Shown in pieces: positions 12,356-19,519 of a stretch of 19,724 nucleotides of DNA. The notes under the pieces are model-generated. The model had not been told where the DNA came from and ran no database searches. It worked only from the letters and a program-made list of their open reading frames with translations. The position numbers were made by a program, and so were the translations under genes. Source of the DNA: an uncultured Candidatus Melainabacteria bacterium (GTDB lineage Bacteria > Cyanobacteriota > Vampirovibrionia > Gastranaerophilales > Gastranaerophilaceae); assembly GCA_934777245.1 (NCBI GenBank), contig CAKVND010000043.1:1-19724 (forward strand), written 5' to 3'. Position 1 is the first letter of the stretch, and each line of letters opens with the position of its first letter.

Positions 12356-14398
12356 TTAATTAGGAGTTACATCCAACCACAATGCTTGATAAGGAGATAA
12401 TCTCAAATGCATTGTTTTATTTTTTAACGAAATATTAACCTTTATATCATCATCGTTAATCAAATTTTTCAATTTTGTAATATTTCCATCATTTTTTAAA
12501 ATAATATCTATTGGCAGAGTAATATCTGCGTACAATTTTTCTTTTGACAAATTATTAATTACTAAAATTTGTTGATTTTTATTTTTTCTTAAATACGCAA
12601 AGTTACTTTTTGATTTAGTTGATAATAATTCAAAATTTCCATCCACCATAACCGGCAAAGATTTTCTTACTTTAATTAAATTACTAACTTTGTTATAAAC
12701 CTGAGAATTAAATCTATAATACCCTTGTGTCGAACCATAGAACAGTTTTGCCGATACTTTGCCTCTGTTAATATCTCTTGAATCAAACACAGACAACAAA
12801 TTAGCAATTTTATTTCTTGAACGTATCAATGCAGACTCTTTTGCGTTTTCATAATTATTTGTTACACCAATTTCATCGCCATAATAAATAATAGGAATCC
12901 CCGGAAGTGAAAATAAAATAGAATAAGCGACTTCAATACGATTAGGATTTTTATCTAAAAAATTTGCAAGCCTTCCGCTTATTCCAAACCCTTTTCTAAA
13001 TTCAACTCCTTTTTTAATTAAATCATCATAGACAATTTTTCTTACCTCAGGACTCACCATCTCTAAAGTTAATTCATCATGTACACGAAGAAATACTCCC
13101 CACGCAGTACTTTTAGGTGTTTGCGGAGTATTTTTATATGCGTCAATAAAATACTTTTTATCTTCCGTAATTAAAGTTGCCCATATTGCCGGCATGTATG
13201 GAAAATGATACGCTATTTGAGCTTCGTTAGTTCTTCTTATGGTCTTAACTTCTTTATTAATTTGTATATTAACATCTCTTTCTTTTCCATAATATGGCAA
13301 AATATCTTTTGGTTGTTGACACGCTTCTACTTGCATAACACTTGAAGGTGCGGTTAATTGAATATAATCACTTAATATTTTAATAACAGAATGTGTACGA
13401 GGTAAATTTTCTGCATTAGTACCTTTTTCTTTAATTAAATATGGAATAGCGTCCATTCTAAAAATATCAATACCAAGATTTGTCCAATTCGTAATTGTAT
13501 CTAACGCATAATATAAAACATCAGGATTTTCCCAATTTATATCAAGTTGAAACGGATAAAAAGTATGATACAAATAATAATCCTTACCATTAACTGTAAC
13601 TTTTCTATAATTATTTTCCACATTTTCAGGGAAAATTAATCTACGCTTGGAGATTTTTCCATCATCTTCGGTGTACTCTACTATCGTACCAAGTTTTTCA
13701 TCTTGATATTTTTTGTATTTTGGCTCTTTATCAGTATAAATAAAATATTGTAAAGCACTCTCATCACCTTGTTCTAACCTTTTAAACCATTCATGTTCGG
13801 AAGAAAAATGATTTAGCACTAAATCTGCTTTTATTTTAAATCCGCATTCTTTAGCTTGTTGGATAAAAGAAGTAAATTCTTGCATTCCTCCCAAATCCTG
13901 TCTTACGTTTTTAGGATTTTTAACATCAAATCCCGCATCTTTCATCGGACTGTCTGCAAATGGAAGCATGTATAAAGTTGTGACACCCAAATCTTTTAAA
14001 TAATTTAACATTTGAGTTGTATCTTTAAATGTATTGGATTTATTTTGTTGTATTACGCCAAATTGGTCAACATAAAACATATAAATAATCTCATTTTTAT
14101 ACCAATCTGAGCTTCTAATTAAATCTTGTTGTTTTAATTCTGCCGGTCTTGACTTGATAGATGCTATTACTTTTTCAACTATTGCTTGATATATTTTGTC
14201 AGCATTTTCTTTGCCATAAACATCTATAATTGCATCTTTTAATTCTTTAGAAATTTTATTATCAATTATGTATTCAGTATTAATTTGAGAATAGTTCGAA
14301 ATTGTCTGAGTATTTATATCAGCACTGTAAGCTTTGACATAATAAAAATTATTTAATAATAAAGAGAGTAATATTGTTTTAATAAATAACTTTTTCAT
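12356..14398 (-). CDS. Secreted GH13 enzyme, trehalose synthase-like
   Basis: The 680-residue alpha-amylase-superfamily protein starts with a signal peptide (1-about 23, basic MKKLFIK then a hydrophobic core, cleavage likely after VKA). GH13 sites: ADLVLNH (191-197), GIDIFRMDA (309-317, D316 nucleophile), QVEAC (356-360, E358 acid/base) and RVHDELTLE (438-446, H440-D441). LPFADSP (145-151), DLGG (168-171) and HDELTLEMV are close to maltose-trehalose interconverting trehalose synthases (GH13_16), but the usual Asn before HDE is Val and those enzymes are cytoplasmic. A beta-sandwich C-terminal domain covers about 590-680. Export suggests action on external alpha-glucan or maltose rather than osmolyte synthesis. 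No SD; an extended -10 sits right before the ATG. Confidence 0.85.
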   Translation of the reverse strand: MKKLFIKTILLSLLLNNFYYVKAYSADINTQTISNYSQINTEYIIDNKISKELKDAIIDVYGKENADKIYQAIVEKVIASIKSRPAELKQQDLIRSSDWYKNEIIYMFYVDQFGVIQQNKSNTFKDTTQMLNYLKDLGVTTLYMLPFADSPMKDAGFDVKNPKNVRQDLGGMQEFTSFIQQAKECGFKIKADLVLNHFSSEHEWFKRLEQGDESALQYFIYTDKEPKYKKYQDEKLGTIVEYTEDDGKISKRRLIFPENVENNYRKVTVNGKDYYLYHTFYPFQLDINWENPDVLYYALDTITNWTNLGIDIFRMDAIPYLIKEKGTNAENLPRTHSVIKILSDYIQLTAPSSVMQVEACQQPKDILPYYGKERDVNIQINKEVKTIRRTNEAQIAYHFPYMPAIWATLITEDKKYFIDAYKNTPQTPKSTAWGVFLRVHDELTLEMVSPEVRKIVYDDLIKKGVEFRKGFGISGRLANFLDKNPNRIEVAYSILFSLPGIPIIYYGDEIGVTNNYENAKESALIRSRNKIANLLSVFDSRDINRGKVSAKLFYGSTQGYYRFNSQVYNKVSNLIKVRKSLPVMVDGNFELLSTKSKSNFAYLRKNKNQQILVINNLSKEKLYADITLPIDIILKNDGNITKLKNLINDDDIKVNISLKNKTMHLRLSPYQALWLDVTPN

Positions 14399-14726
14399 GC
14401 GCTCATAGTAGCACGAAAAAATTTTTTATTAAACAATTAAAATATTGTAATAAACGTATTTTTAAGAGTTGATAATGCAGTCTAAAAAACGCATGCTATT
14501 AATTTCTTGTAGCTTGTTTTATAATGATTTTATAAAATTAACAACACAATCAAGTTTAATAAACACATTTCATAAAGGTTTATGTCGTAAAAATGTGGGT
14601 TGAACTTTTTCAGTTGGTATTATTTAATTAAAGTTCGGTATAGTTTGACTAGAATAAAAATTAAGAGCTAAATTGTGAACAAAATAAAAAACAGAAATAG
14701 ACTGGTTTTTAGAGCGAAGGAACATC
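14399..14726. promoter_or_regulatory. Divergent intergenic region between the GH13 and TPR genes
   Basis: Minus strand: TGC-TACTAT (14405-14413) followed by 6 nt and the GH13 ATG, the same geometry as at ribE, with only a weak -35. Plus strand: TTGACT (14645-14650), 18 nt, TAAATT (14669-14674) is a plausible but weak TPR promoter. GAAGGA gives the TPR ribosome site 6 nt before its ATG. A CACATTT/AAATGTG inverted repeat lies at about 14564-14597. I see no RNA gene. Confidence 0.4.
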
Positions 14727-16484
14727 ATGTTAGAAAAAATTAATGATTTAATTGGTAAAAAAGAATTTGATAAAGCGAAAGAATTATTGGAGTCTGCATT
14801 AAAAGCAGATCCGGAAAATGTTGAATTACTTAAGCTATCCGGATTAGTTGCGTCTAATGATGAAGATTGGCAAAAAGCCAGAAGTAATTTTGAAACAGTT
14901 GTTAAATTTAAACCGGAAGATGCAACTTCTTGGTTTTATTTAGCAAGTGCTTATGACAGATTGGGTGATTTTGTTTCAGCGAAAAATGCTTATATCAAAG
15001 TCATCGAATTGCGCTCCGGTTACGCAGAAGCATACAAGAGTTTGTGCGTTGTTCTCATGAAAATGAATGAACCTGAGAATGCTATTAAATATGCTTTTAT
15101 GGCAAATGCAGTTGAACCTGATGATTATATTTTTGATTTTGTTATCGGTACTGCTTATATGAAGTTAAAAGATTTTCAAAACAGTATCGAACCGTTTAAA
15201 CGCGCGCTTGAAAAAGAGCCTAATAATATCGGAACTTTGAACAGTTTGGGTACTGCATACATGGCAGTTGGAAATAGTGAAGAAGCGATAAAATGTTATA
15301 AACAAGCGCTTGAAATTAGACCAAATAGTCCGATGGCTTATTATAATATTGGTTCTGCGTATCAAATTCAACAAAATCACGAAGAGGCTTGTATTTATCT
15401 TGAAAAAGCTTGTGAACTTGATGATGAAGACGAAGGTTTTAAGACAGCACTTGCGATGTCAAAAACTAAGCTTGGATGTTATGAAGAAGCTTCTAAAATA
15501 TATAAGTCATTGTTGCTTCAACATCCGGAAAAAGAAAATTATAAATATAATTTGGTAACTTGTTTTGAGGCTATGGGTGACTTGCAAACGGCAATTAAGA
15601 TGTTGGAAGGCATGGTTTATGTTAATCAGAAATTTATTCTTCCTGCACAAAAACTTGCAAGTTTGTATATTAAGACTAATCAACTTAACAAAGCAAAAGA
15701 GATTTACGATAACATCCTTTTGAAAGGTAAAGTTACGGCAGAAATTTTCCATCAATATGCAATATTGTCTTCAAGTTTGTGTGATACAGATACGGCAGAA
15801 AAAATGCTTAAAAAAGTAATCAAAATGAATCCTGATATTGCGAAAGCTCATAAGGATTTGGGCATTATTTATTTGAATAAACGTTTATTTGATTATGCTG
15901 AAGACGAATTTAAGATTGCTATGCAATTGCAACCAAATGATTTTGAAATTATTTTTGAGTATGCAAATTTCTTGTACTCAATTTCTAAGAATACAGAGGC
16001 TGAAAGGTATTATCAAGAAGCATTGGATATTTCTCCTGATAATGTGCTTGCGCTTACCTTCATGGCGTTGAATAAGTTGATTTTAAACCAACTTGATGAA
16101 GCTAAAGCTTATATTGAACACGCGTTAAAAGTTAATCCGCATCATGAGTATATTCAATTCTGCGCAGGAAGAATACTTTATGCAAGAAAAGAATATGATG
16201 AAGCTAAACACTATTTAATTCATGCTGTTGAACAAAATCCTGATATTGAAACGCAGAATACACTTGCTTTAACTTATTATGAATTGGAAGAATATCAATC
16301 TGCGATTAATATTTTTGAAAATTTATTAGCTAAGAAGCCGGAAAATATCTCTGTTCTTATGAGTTTGGCAAAATGTTATGCCGGATTAAAAGATAATGAT
16401 AAAGCGTTAGAATATTTGGATAAATTAGTTACAATTTTTCCAGAAGATGAAGAAGCGCATGAGATGATTAGAAAATTGTCTTAG
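14727..16484 (+). CDS. Tetratricopeptide repeat protein
   Basis: The 585 residues are almost entirely TPR units of about 34 residues, roughly 16-17 in a row, with the usual W/L-G-Y-A-F-A-P pattern (for example residues 173-204 and 207-238: NSLGTAYMAVGNSEEAIKCY and YNIGSAYQIQQNHEEACIYL). No signal peptide, membrane helix or catalytic domain. It would be a superhelical scaffold binding other proteins. In bacteria such all-TPR proteins take part in secretion, envelope assembly or glycosylation, but nothing here selects one. G+C and codon use look more uniform than in the accessory genes upstream. The gene stands alone, with a clear SD (GAAGGA). Confidence 0.9.
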   Translation: MLEKINDLIGKKEFDKAKELLESALKADPENVELLKLSGLVASNDEDWQKARSNFETVVKFKPEDATSWFYLASAYDRLGDFVSAKNAYIKVIELRSGYAEAYKSLCVVLMKMNEPENAIKYAFMANAVEPDDYIFDFVIGTAYMKLKDFQNSIEPFKRALEKEPNNIGTLNSLGTAYMAVGNSEEAIKCYKQALEIRPNSPMAYYNIGSAYQIQQNHEEACIYLEKACELDDEDEGFKTALAMSKTKLGCYEEASKIYKSLLLQHPEKENYKYNLVTCFEAMGDLQTAIKMLEGMVYVNQKFILPAQKLASLYIKTNQLNKAKEIYDNILLKGKVTAEIFHQYAILSSSLCDTDTAEKMLKKVIKMNPDIAKAHKDLGIIYLNKRLFDYAEDEFKIAMQLQPNDFEIIFEYANFLYSISKNTEAERYYQEALDISPDNVLALTFMALNKLILNQLDEAKAYIEHALKVNPHHEYIQFCAGRILYARKEYDEAKHYLIHAVEQNPDIETQNTLALTYYELEEYQSAINIFENLLAKKPENISVLMSLAKCYAGLKDNDKALEYLDKLVTIFPEDEEAHEMIRKLS

Positions 16485-16553
16485 TAATAGTGGCGCTCTG
16501 TTTATAAAATATTACAATTTCTTTACAATTTACTTCAAAATTTTTATAAATAA

Positions 16554-16584
16554 GCAATTTTTACATGAAAAATTACTTTATATA
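16554..16584 (+). promoter_or_regulatory. Shared-type promoter of the gene at 16614
   Basis: GCAATTTT (16554-16561), 14 nt, then CTTTATATA (16576-16584), 29 nt before the ATG, as at 3059 and 4426. Two TTACAATTT motifs (16512-16530) lie upstream. Confidence 0.5.
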
Positions 16585-16613
16585 CATGTGTGTAATAAAA
16601 TTTGGAGTGTTGT

Positions 16614-17291
16614 ATGACAAATCCTTATAGTATGGGTGCTTATCCGCAAATGGATTATAGTCAAGGCTATGTGCAACCACAACAAAAGCGTAGTGGTGGT
16701 TTTGGTAGTGTTGTCGGAATGTCACTTGTTGGCGGAGCTGTAGGCGGAACTGTCGGTTATTTAAAGGGCAGAAATAATATTGGTAAGAATGGCGAAGTAT
16801 CTGATACTTTCGCAAAACAAGCATTTGAAAATAATATTAATAAAAACTGGACAAAAGCTGATAAAAAATATTTTAAGAATATGAAGGAATTCATTGAAAA
16901 ATTGGATAAAGCAAAAGATGTAGATGGCTTGAAAAAAATCTTAAAAGATTACAAATCAGTTTTTGATTCTAAACTCGTTTCATTAGAAACATTTATGACA
17001 TCTTTGAGTCCGAAGAATTTTAAAGAAACTAAAAAAGTATTGAAAGAACAAATGGAGAAGGAAATTATGTTGGGGCAACAAACATTTAAAAATTTGGCAG
17101 AAAAATGTTGGGATAAAGAAAACAAATGTTTTACAAAACCTGAAGGCTTGAGTGATAAAATCTTTAATGTAATTAAGAATACAAAAACGCAAGGTCAATG
17201 GAAAAAAGCTTTAAAATATGGTGGAATAACTGCCGGAGTGATGGGTGCTTTGACTCTTGGTTATAAGATGTTAACTTCAAGCGAAAGATAA
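16614..17291 (+). CDS. Glycine-zipper membrane protein, hypothetical
   Basis: The 225-residue protein opens with a polar, Tyr/Gln/Pro-rich stretch (1-26), then a glycine-zipper hydrophobic segment at about 29-51 (G every three to four residues), a long lysine-rich helical middle (about 60-195, likely coiled or helical bundle), and a second hydrophobic segment near 202-221 before a short polar tail. I do not recognise the family. Glycine zippers occur in membrane-inserting and pore-like proteins; whether this one forms pores is speculation. The start at 16614 is chosen over TTG at 16602 because TTGGAG lies 6-7 nt before it. Promoter boxes are shared with two genes of the accessory block. Confidence 0.75.
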   Translation: MTNPYSMGAYPQMDYSQGYVQPQQKRSGGFGSVVGMSLVGGAVGGTVGYLKGRNNIGKNGEVSDTFAKQAFENNINKNWTKADKKYFKNMKEFIEKLDKAKDVDGLKKILKDYKSVFDSKLVSLETFMTSLSPKNFKETKKVLKEQMEKEIMLGQQTFKNLAEKCWDKENKCFTKPEGLSDKIFNVIKNTKTQGQWKKALKYGGITAGVMGALTLGYKMLTSSER

Positions 17292-17341
17292 AGTAATAAC
17301 AATGGACAATTTTTTGCACTGAAGTTTATGATAATAAAATA

Positions 17342-18085
17342 TTAAAATCTGCTGATAATTTTTAAATATTCTTTTTGTGATTTTAAAACCATCTCTGAAA
17401 TAAAATTAATAAAATCAGTATTGTTACCTTTGTTGGTTTCTTGTAAGGCAGAAATATAATCTGTTCTTACAACAGGAGGGATAACGACAATATTATATCC
17501 GCTTTGCAAAAGTGCTAAATTCATTAACAATCTGGCAACTCTGCCATTTCCGTCTGCAAACGGATGAATATTTACAAAAATTATGTGAACCATTGCAGCA
17601 TATTCAATCGGATGTAATTCTGCTTTTAATTTTGGCAATTGCAAAATAAACTCATGCATTTTTTTATCAAGTTCTTCCGGTTTCGGCAACTCTACATCAG
17701 AATCTGTTATTATGAGTTGCGAAGTTCTATATTTACCCGCTTTTTCACCGTCGATTTTTTCATAAAATAATTTATGCAACAACTTAATATCTGCTTCTGT
17801 AAAAGTTGCATTTTTCGATAATTCAATTATTTCATCAAAAGCTTTAGCGTGTCCTACTGTTTCATAATGGTCTTTGAGTGGTTTTCCGCCAATTGTTATG
17901 CCGTCTTCTAACACTACTTTTGTTTCGACCAAACTGAGAGTGTTGCCTTCAATAGCATTGGATGCATAAGTTAAACCAATTTTATAATATTCTTTAACCT
18001 GTGCCAATGCTTCATCTGATAATGGTCTTAGAGCATGAATCTTTGTTTTATATTCATCATTTTGAGTAAAACAGTTTCTATACAT
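17342..18085 (-). CDS. Fic family protein (predicted AMPylase, N-terminal inhibitory helix)
   Basis: Fic enzymes usually transfer AMP from ATP to a hydroxyl of a target protein. The 247-residue protein has the complete catalytic motif HPFADGNGRVAR (174-185), with H174 the general base and the GNGR anion hole. SNAIEGN (42-48) is the inhibitory S-x-x-x-E-(G/N) motif, so this is an N-terminally self-inhibited (class II) member with E46 expected to block the ATP gamma-phosphate site. The central region with YRTSQLII (119-126) and LPKPEEL (133-139) is typical of the flap region. No DNA-binding extension follows. GAGGG lies 6 nt before the ATG. It converges with the glycine-zipper gene, 50 nt apart; no separate antitoxin gene adjoins. 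Target unknown. Confidence 0.92.
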   Translation of the reverse strand: MYRNCFTQNDEYKTKIHALRPLSDEALAQVKEYYKIGLTYASNAIEGNTLSLVETKVVLEDGITIGGKPLKDHYETVGHAKAFDEIIELSKNATFTEADIKLLHKLFYEKIDGEKAGKYRTSQLIITDSDVELPKPEELDKKMHEFILQLPKLKAELHPIEYAAMVHIIFVNIHPFADGNGRVARLLMNLALLQSGYNIVVIPPVVRTDYISALQETNKGNNTDFINFISEMVLKSQKEYLKIISRF

Positions 18086-18144
18086 TTTTTCCCTCGATAA
18101 CTTATTTTAGTACAAATATAGACATCGTAATTGTAAGTTTGTGT

Positions 18145-18179
18145 GTTGTGTTCAATGAAAAATGTTGAACATAACCTAC
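18145..18179 (-). repeat. Single decayed REP, GTAGGTCGTGTT family
   Basis: GTTGTGTTCAA pairs with TTGAACATAAC (one mismatch), with the CTAC end at 18176-18179. It is the right half only; the REPIN partner arm is missing. Confidence 0.65.
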
Positions 18180-18182
18180 TTC

Positions 18183-18356
18183 TTTCAATGGAAAATTGAA
18201 AGTGGAAAATTGAAAATTGTTTTAAATAATTTTCTATTGTCTATTATCCATTTTCAATTTAGAAAAGTAGGGTGCAAATTTTTGCACCAATCATATTTGT
18301 TAAAATATTAAAAGGTGGGAACCGCTTACGCTTTTCCCACCCTACGGCTATTTAGT
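18183..18356. repeat. Composite repeat, copy 1
   Basis: An AT-rich inverted segment (TTTCAATGGAAAATTGAAAG ... CCATTTTCAATTT, about 18183-18262) is joined to a mixed REPIN (18267-18345): GTAGG plus GGTGCAAA/TTTGCACC on the plus strand, then GGTGGGAA/TTCCCACC with its GTAGG head on the minus strand. Copy 2 is at 18774-18945 in the same orientation. Confidence 0.8.
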
Positions 18357-18358
18357 TT

Positions 18359-18492
18359 GTAGGTCAGGCATTGCCTGACAAAAACTATTCTAATTTTAAA
18401 CTTTTGGTTATAAATTAAAGGGTTTAAAGCAGATAATATATTGTAATTCATTTTTCATATTTGAGAATTTTGTCAGGCACTGCCTGACCTAC
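18359..18492. repeat. REPIN, GTAGGTCAGGC family
   Basis: GTAGGTCAGGCATTGCCTGAC (18359-18379) and its inverted counterpart (18472-18492) face outward, separated by 92 nt of AT-rich DNA. Each is a GTCAGGCA/TGCCTGAC-type hairpin with no or a very short loop. Stem unlike the RAYT-linked family, so mobilised by another RAYT if still active. Confidence 0.8.
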
Positions 18493-18516
18493 AGACTATA
18501 AAATCTCAAAATTTTT

Positions 18517-18550
18517 GTCGTGTTCAATGAAAATGTTGAACACGACCTAC
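18517..18550 (-). repeat. Single REP, GTAGGTCGTGTT family
   Basis: GTCGTGTTCAA (18517-18527) pairs with TTGAACACGAC, with CTAC at 18547-18550. It has lost one A in the loop compared with the REPIN copies. It provides the first codons of the open remnant that follows. Confidence 0.8.
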
Positions 18551-18699
18551 AACTAGACATTAAAGGCTCAAGTTTCGTAAGAAGTAAAGACGAAACATTA
18601 TTGGGTAAAAATGCACAAATAAAACTTAATGAAATTTCAAAAGAAGCAAAAGAACAATGGAAAAATTTAATGGATTTATTTAAACCATATCAACCTTAA
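18520..18699 (+). pseudogene. C-terminal gene remnant fused to a REP
   Basis: From about 18553 the plus strand reads LDIKGSSFVRSKDETLLGKN and then a Lys/Glu-rich helical end with QWKNLMDLFKP, finishing in TAA at 18697-18699. The composition looks like real protein, but there is no ATG or SD. The frame stays open back through the REP, where GTG at 18520 would be the only start, the equivalent codon to the RAYT start. Most likely a gene whose 5' part was replaced when repeats inserted. Family not recognised. Confidence 0.5.
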
Positions 18700-18734
18700 T
18701 TGCTCTTTACATAGCCGGACTTCAAAAGACATTG

Positions 18735-18766
18735 GGTGGGAAATGCATAAGCTATTCCCACCCTAC
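18735..18766 (-). repeat. REP hairpin, GTAGGGTGGGAA family
   Basis: GGTGGGAA pairs with TTCCCACC, with CTAC at 18763-18766. The loop (ATGCATAAGCTA) differs from the usual GCG-rich loop while the stem is unchanged. Confidence 0.75.
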
Positions 18767-18773
18767 ATTCTTT

Positions 18774-18945
18774 TTTCAATGGAAAATTAAAAGTGGAAAA
18801 TAGAAAATCGTTTTTAATAATTTTCTATTGTCCATTATCAATTTAGAGAAGTAGGGTGCAATTTTTTGCACCAATTAATATTATATTTGTGGAAATATAA
18901 AAGGTGGGAATCGCTTACGCTTTTCCCAACCTACAGCTATTTAGT
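18774..18945. repeat. Composite repeat, copy 2
   Basis: Direct repeat of 18183-18356: AT-rich inverted segment followed by a mixed REPIN (18851-18934) with GGTGCAA/TTGCACC and GGTGGGAA/TTCCCAAC arms. The two copies differ by scattered substitutions and small indels, so the duplication is not recent. Confidence 0.8.
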
Positions 18946-18950
18946 AAATA

Positions 18951-19169
18951 TTATTTTTGTTCTTTTAGTGATGTAATAAATGTGTTCAAACCATTCAAAA
19001 CAGACTTTTGTTGTTCAATCATATCTTTCAATATTATAAGTATTTTTTGAGAACTTTCAAAATTATCTTCACTGTTTTCATAAAGATTTTTCATTATATC
19101 TAGTACTATATAGTTTCTTTGCACCAATTGTTCTACTTGGTTTAAATGATTCATTAACTCTTGTTTCAT
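18951..19169 (-). CDS. Small helical (coiled-coil) hypothetical protein
   Basis: The 72-residue protein is predicted almost wholly helical with Leu/Ile heptad spacing (LNQVEQLVQRNYIVLDIMKNL, then QKILIILKDMIEQQKSVLNGL split by a short acidic NSEDNFES). No membrane segment and no family recognised. GGGATA before the ATG is a weak SD. It is divergent from the XRE regulator, with 95 nt between starts, so the regulator may control both. A partner or antitoxin-like role is possible but unsupported. Confidence 0.6.
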   Translation of the reverse strand: MKQELMNHLNQVEQLVQRNYIVLDIMKNLYENSEDNFESSQKILIILKDMIEQQKSVLNGLNTFITSLKEQK

Positions 19170-19225
19170 ATTTTATATCCCATTTAAAAAGTAAAAATAT
19201 TATACACTAATTATGTAATTCTAGC

Positions 19226-19264
19226 ACGTATAATTAACAATTATTTACGTTTAGACTGTACGTA
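19226..19264 (+). promoter_or_regulatory. Promoter and putative autoregulatory sites of the XRE gene
   Basis: TATAAT at 19229-19234 is a good -10, with a poor -35. Three ACGTA/TACGT half-sites lie at 19226-19230, 19246-19250 and 19260-19264; the last pair forms TACGT-9 nt-ACGTA ending directly at the ATG. Such spacing over the start would suit repression by the encoded HTH protein. No SD is visible. Low certainty. Confidence 0.35.
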
Positions 19265-19480
19265 ATGTACGAACAAGAATTTCAACAAATCGGACTTAAT
19301 ATTAAGAAATTCCGTAAGAGAGAAGGAATTACTCAACAAATTCTTGCAGATAAAATTGGCAAGTCTTTAAATTTTGTTGGTAAAATAGAAGTTGGTTTTG
19401 ACCATCCTTCTTTGTATACATTAATTGATATCGCGAAGGCTCTTAATGTATCATTAAAAGATTTATTTGAAGATGTTTAG
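19265..19480 (+). CDS. XRE-family HTH transcriptional regulator
   Basis: The 71-residue protein is a single lambda-repressor-type HTH domain (about 8-66): IGLNIKKFRKREGITQQILA with the recognition helix around SLNFVGKIE, and the closing LIDIAKALNVSLKDLFE. No effector domain, so it acts as a small dimeric DNA-binding repressor or activator. It is divergent from the 72-residue gene, and ACGTA half-sites overlap its start. A REP follows 8 nt after the stop. Length is normal for stand-alone XRE proteins. Confidence 0.9.
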   Translation: MYEQEFQQIGLNIKKFRKREGITQQILADKIGKSLNFVGKIEVGFDHPSLYTLIDIAKALNVSLKDLFEDV

Positions 19481-19487
19481 GAAGCAG

Positions 19488-19519
19488 GTAGGGTGTGAAA
19501 AGCGTAAGCGGTTCACACC
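19488..19519 (+). repeat. REP hairpin, GTAGGGTGGGAA family, variant stem
   Basis: GTAGG head then GGTGTGAA paired with TTCACACC. Compared with the GGTGGGAA/TTCCCACC copies a G-C pair became T-A on both arms, keeping the stem. T-rich DNA follows, so it may also serve as a terminator for the XRE gene. Confidence 0.75.

Larger units (their letters stand above)
18086..18950. other. REP-dense region between the Fic gene and the small coiled-coil gene
   Basis: This 865-nt stretch holds repeats of four stem families, each with a GTAG head, two copies of a 172-174-bp composite repeat and one gene remnant, all listed separately. Little unique sequence is left. It behaves as a repeat landing site and marks a boundary between conserved and variable DNA (inference). 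Confidence 0.8.

Noticed and set aside
17342..18085. Fic toxin with a separate antitoxin gene
   Set aside because: The inhibitory motif SNAIEGN is inside the protein and no small antitoxin gene adjoins it.
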